Shown here one piece after another: positions 11,601-64,000 of a stretch of DNA of 64,000 nt. The position numbers and the translations under genes are program-made. The notes below the pieces were generated by a model. The model was not told the DNA's origin. It did not search any database and saw only the letters and a list, made by a program, of their open reading frames with translations. This DNA is from Tomocerus qinae (taxonomy: Eukaryota > Arthropoda > Collembola > Entomobryomorpha > Tomoceridae): positions 53,446,909 to 53,510,908 of the forward strand of contig CM034547.1 of NCBI GenBank assembly GCA_020055645.1. Reading direction: 5' to 3'. The first letter of the stretch is position 1. Each line of letters begins with the position of its first letter.

Positions 11601-14600
11601 TCTTAACATACAATGAGAGTCAAGTCGACAAGTTCAGAAAACTTGCCCTGCTGCGAGGCTTATCGTTTTACTACACATACGCTTCCTAATAACATTACAG
11701 AACATTACACTTGTGCTATGAAATTACTCCAATTCGTAAACGTAACTACTTATACTATACGCATCCAGGCCAATATTTCACAATATCCTATTTTCTACAA
11801 CTCACAAAAACGCTTCTCTTTATTGTCCTTATCATCATATAACATGTGACTTATATTCCCTGCGCCTACATTACAGTAGAGAAAGTAAATAATACAACTT
11901 TCACTGTCTACCTCAATTGTACTTTATAAGGTAGGTTTTAAATTATCGTGCATATAAGCACAACTCTATGTATCAAAGCCTTTTGAATCTGTCCATGCTA
12001 CTACTTGTCCTCTTCTACCCACAACTTAAACACAACAGGCAAAATTGTTACGTTCCACGATGAATTATATTGCATTATCTTTCATCGCAAAGGCATTAAA
12101 TTACATTATACTTTCGCCAAAGGAACTTTCACTCTATTTTACTTTCTTCCCCCTACTCTACCTTCCCTTAAAACTTACATTTCAACGGAAAAGGACAAAC
12201 TTTAAACTGATACAGCGCATCATAGAGTAATAAAATGCAAGTGTACAAGACAGATTACTTGTCTGTGTAATGGAGTAATTCCACATTAATTACCAAAAAA
12301 GCAGCCACTAGATCACAAATGACATATAATAATAGCACTTACCACAAGTTAATAATGTTAAAGTACAGAAGGCATTTACTATATTTACAAAATAAAAGTG
12401 CTTTCTCTAATATTTACAAACTATAATGCCTATAAACTACTCTATAAATACGAATTTATAGTGTTTTTACCATTACTTAGACAAACAAGACAAACTTTTC
12501 CTTACTACATCAGTAAAACAAACAGTAGAAATGTAGATACATTACGCAGTCGGTGGGCGGCTTAAAATGTCACAATCAATGAATGATTCCGACAGTGAAA
12601 AGTAGGCAACGCAACCCAAATTATACTTTATGTACCGCACATAAGTAGGTAACTATCTTGAAATATTTGTGCCGGATTTCCTGTAAACTGCTCAAGAAAA
12701 CGGAATAAATAATCAGCGAAAATGAACATTAAGACATTATAATAGCATGAAAATTAAGTGAGAAACTGAATAGGTGAGACGTGTGTTCAAAATTGCACTG
12801 CTCGGCTATTAATACACGTCTCCATTATGGAATTACAAAACTGGCGGATTTCCTCAATCTATGTCTTCTTCCGTATGTACCTACAGTACTGTAGAAGTGT
12901 GTAGGGCTGAGTACTGCTGACATCAAGAAAGCTCGTTAATTTTCATCTAGAGAATCTTTGTGGAAGCCACATGATTGGCCCAATACCTGACTTACTTAAA
13001 ATTAGGCACAAATTCAAGCAATATACTTATGGAAGGCACGTTAACCCTTTAGGCTTAAGTATACTAAAATATAGGTACTATTTGTATATCTGGAGGTGAT
13101 CCTCCTTACAAAGATATACAGTAGTTTAGCAAATGAAATGAAGAAATTTCATTAGAAGTCAGCTTCCTATTGAATCTTTCTATTGGCCGACTTTCCACTA
13201 CATATAGTACGGAAATAAGGAAGGAATTGGAAGAGATTTAAGAGAAGAAGATGCGTAGTTAGCTTCTAATCTTTTCAGTAGCATATTTCTGGCTCTGATT
13301 TTGATTTGTAAAGGAAATTGGCCCGATACGTGAGGATTTGGAGGGTAAAGTGCTCTAAAGGATATAAAGATGGATTTAAGATTAGAGAAGAAGTGGAGTA
13401 GAGTGAGAGTGATGTCAGTTCAGCTCTGATCAAATCACATACAGATGAGTTGTGAGTGACTGCAGTGCATTCAGCGTTCCCTTTCGACATCACATACACA
13501 CTCTAGAGCCCAGTTTCCACTTCTGGCTACCCGTTCTCAGTCGAGTGCAAGACTCATCCTTTTTCAGTGAATGGTAAATGCAATGCAACGAGAAAGCGAA
13601 AAGGCGACATCCTTGTACTCCGTATTAAAAGTAAGTAGAAAAAAAGTCTCTTTCTACAGATTTTTAAGAGCAATATTCAAGAGATTCGTCTCGTCACATT
13701 CAAATCTCGACCAGATTCAAGCCAGTCTTAAGAAAGGACTGGAAAAAATTCCATACTCTCAAATCTGCATACTTAATGCCTCTTTTCTGTTCTCCCTGTC
13801 TCTACTAGTCACTTTCTCTAGGCATAGAGAACTGGAGACGAAGGGATATAATTTAATATGTGAGACGAACGATATATTTTTATGCACTTACTTAACATAG
13901 TACCTACTAGTATATATTTAGATATAAATGTATATTAGTTGCTTTGTGTGGTAAAGTACACTTATAAAAGTATATAGTCACGCTGATGCTTAAGTCATCA
14001 AGGGAATATCATTTCCAAGTCTAAATATACATAAGTAGAGCCAAAACCAAAGGACTGACTCTGACTTTTGGCATCGCTCTCACTCCCAGTAAAACTACAC
14101 GTTACGTACCTATCTGTATCATGCAAAGCCTTCCGCTATATTACACTCTATAGGACACACACACCCGGATCTTCCTTCAACTTGCCTATGTTATGCAATG
14201 CTTTCACAGATTTCCTTGAAATAATATCCTAAAATGAAAATCGAGTGAAAGCCAATGCAAGAGCAGAGTAGCACACTTAGCGTATCGTTAACGCAGATCC
14301 TTAGGTATCTATCTGTACGTTAGTAGTACGTAGTTAGGGACATAGCTTAGGTAGACACTTAGTTCTCAAACCCGGCCACAAACCCACAAGTAATTCAAAA
14401 ACTCTCAATGCTTATATAAAGAAAGCCGGGAGGGCATCATTTCACAAGATAGATGTGTGATGGGGTTCTTCCATTAGGAAACCCGAGTCACACGAATAAC
14501 AATAGAAAATACGTGAATACAGATATAAATATAAAGCCACCAAAGTAAACCTAGCCAGGGTGACAAATTGGTATCTCTCTCTTTTTCGGCTAGCTCTGAA

Positions 14601-15713
14601 CTGAGAGCCAAACGAAATGAAAGTACTCAAGCCGACAGACTTATGTTGTTAGAAGACTCAAACTCTTAAGGAGTGAACCTTTCTTTACATAAATGTACGT
14701 GAGGACAGAGAGGCCAACGAAATAGTTAAAATGTCCAATAAACGACCCAGTCTGCTTTCGGCATCTAAAACCTAAGTATGTAAACTGCACTGCATTCACT
14801 ATACTTCCGCTTTTCACCAATGAAATTACAAAAAGGGATTTTCAATGAAGCTTCCCCGTTCTTTTTTTACTTTCTGTAGAAAATTCCCATAATCGTGTAA
14901 CTCCCGTTCCTTAGAGGAAAGTTCTTATGGGTGAAAACATATAAACTACGTTCGTTGTCTTAGAGTAGGTATAGTACGACTCCTCTCTTTCTTACAACTC
15001 GGTTTGATTTGGCACAGGCTTTCCTCAATTCATTCAACTTCCTTTTCTCCTCCACACAAACTGCAACTATCTCGTAGAAATATTTACGTTTTAGGAAGTC
15101 TAGAGAGAAAATTCATCTTTTTCTAGTTGCCTTGCTAATGGAAAAGTAAAAGTACAGCGTGGGTGACCTAAAGGTAGATGCATACCTTTAAATACTGCAT
15201 AGTAGTACCTGGAGGATGTACTACAAGGGAAGATGGCTTTCTTTCCGAAGCTACTAATGCCACTAACGCTACTTACTCGGATGGCACATTAAGATATTAA
15301 TGATATATGTATTTTATATAAGCAGAAAGGAGGGAATCTCCATCTCCTCTATTGTAACATATGTACTATCTAAGATCTAAGTGAGGTCAAGTGTATGGTA
15401 TATAAAGTATAATCGACGAATCATTGAACATACTTCCGTATAGATATAGGTACTTTAGGTAAAAAGCAATATTACCCCTTATAGACATAGAAATGTAATA
15501 ATAAAGTCTATACTAGATATACTTATATGGGGAACTATTATGTACAGATTAAGGCGGACAAATACATAGATACTAGTAGTATAAGTCTATTTTGTATATA
15601 TACAAGGTAGGTAGGTATTAATATAATGTAAACTGGTGAGTGGTTTGGTGACTGCGGTTTTCTTGCCCGATGACACACATCGGCATCAGACAAGGGAAGA
15701 GATGAAAAAGGAA
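2659..15713. other. Convergent intergenic/UTR interval, no supported gene
   Basis: Thirteen kilobases between the stop codons of the protease (+) and the PHLDB gene (-). It should contain both 3' untranslated regions. Open frames here are short (longest about 109 codons at 13571-13900, +), have no recognisable domain, and are as expected for AT-rich DNA. I see no RNA gene and no clear transposon ends in it. Confidence 0.6.
3037..3042 (+). promoter_or_regulatory. Candidate polyadenylation signal of the protease gene
   Basis: This is the first AATAAA hexamer seen downstream of the protease stop, about 380 bases past it. A second lies at 3202-3207. In AT-rich DNA the hexamer is common, so the assignment is by position only. 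Confidence 0.35.
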
Positions 15714-63497
<47,784 letters not shown>

Positions 63498-64000
63498 CTG
63501 TGCAAGCAAAATAAAACAAAATCCTTTAGCTTCAGGCTACCTTTTCTTATTGTACATAAAATGAAATAGTGTTTCGCTTTTACTTCCAAACCACTGTCAA
63601 GTAATCTCATTTTCTCAGCAAAATTGGAATCTCTCAAATATTCGCCCACAAACAAATGACTTACGAACACCTCAGCTTTAATAACTATCTTGTTCCAAAC
63701 TACCCCAGATCTCATTCCATATACGGCAATGGTACTTTTGGAAAGTATAATAACCCATATAATATTAAGGACTACACTATTACTTACAATAGTATCTATG
63801 TAAATATGTCCATATTTGATTAGTGAACATTACTAAAGTCATTCCTGTTTGCCTTCCATCACGCATCAGCATAAACAGCAGTTCAAAATGGAAATGGTAC
63901 AATTTATATTTACTGCTTGCAAACTTAATTGCCATGATTATAAAAATTCAGTAACAGTGATGTAACAGATTGATCTTCAATAATGTCTATATGTTCAATA
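63498..64000 (-). other. Upstream PHLDB intron reaching the window edge
   Basis: The open frame of exon 1 continues to 63715, but it crosses a strong acceptor and becomes hydrophobic. A donor-like GTGTTC|gtaagt near 63660 could end an upstream exon, but its phase does not match exon 1. No exon is called here. Confidence 0.5.

Noticed and set aside
13571..13900. 109-codon + strand frame in the intergenic gap
   Set aside because: No recognised domain. Length and composition are within what AT-rich noncoding DNA gives here.
63560..63715. Extension of PHLDB exon 1 to the Met at 63715
   Set aside because: The frame is open, but it crosses a strong acceptor (ttgcttgcacag) into hydrophobic sequence unlike the exon. 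No family match was recognised.

Overview
The window is nuclear DNA of a multicellular animal, most likely an arthropod. The evidence is AT-rich sequence, GT-AG introns of 110 bp to 14 kb, a secreted trypsin-like protease with a Cys122-type catalytic chain, a PHLDB/LL5 adaptor with Asn/Ser homopolymer tracts, and small non-autonomous DNA transposons. The species cannot be named from the sequence. Almost all of the window is intron or intergenic DNA, and most long open frames in it are chance or antisense.

Two genes can be supported; they converge tail to tail. (1) At the left edge, on +, are the last three exons of a trypsin-like serine protease (1-131, 245-402, 2494-2658). The catalytic Ser and specificity Asp lie inside the window; the His and Asp of the triad lie off the left edge. 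(2) On -, from 63497 down to 15714, are 13 exons of a PHLDB (LL5) family gene. They give about 1,074 residues: an Asn/Ser/Thr-rich disordered region, a long coiled coil, a basic Pro-rich linker, and a complete C-terminal PH domain. The 5' exons lie beyond the right edge. All 13 exons join with compatible phases; several are too short to show up as long open frames.

Layout: 1-2658 protease 3' part; 2659-15713 convergent intergenic/UTR DNA with no supported gene; 15714-33703 last five PHLDB exons and long introns; 33704-47914 a 14.2-kb intron containing an inverted-repeat element; 47915-48068 a linker exon; 48069-57199 a 9.1-kb intron with a hAT-type element (8-bp target duplication) and a degenerate tandem array of ~155-bp units; 57200-63497 seven clustered exons for the coiled coil and disordered region.

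Three non-autonomous inverted-repeat elements are present: a palindromic element with a perfect 9-bp duplication at 680-1035, a hAT-type element with a perfect 8-bp duplication at 52104-52894, and a probable third with an 8-bp duplication at 34025-34487. I see no rRNA, tRNA, CRISPR array or prokaryotic operon, and no convincing new biological system.
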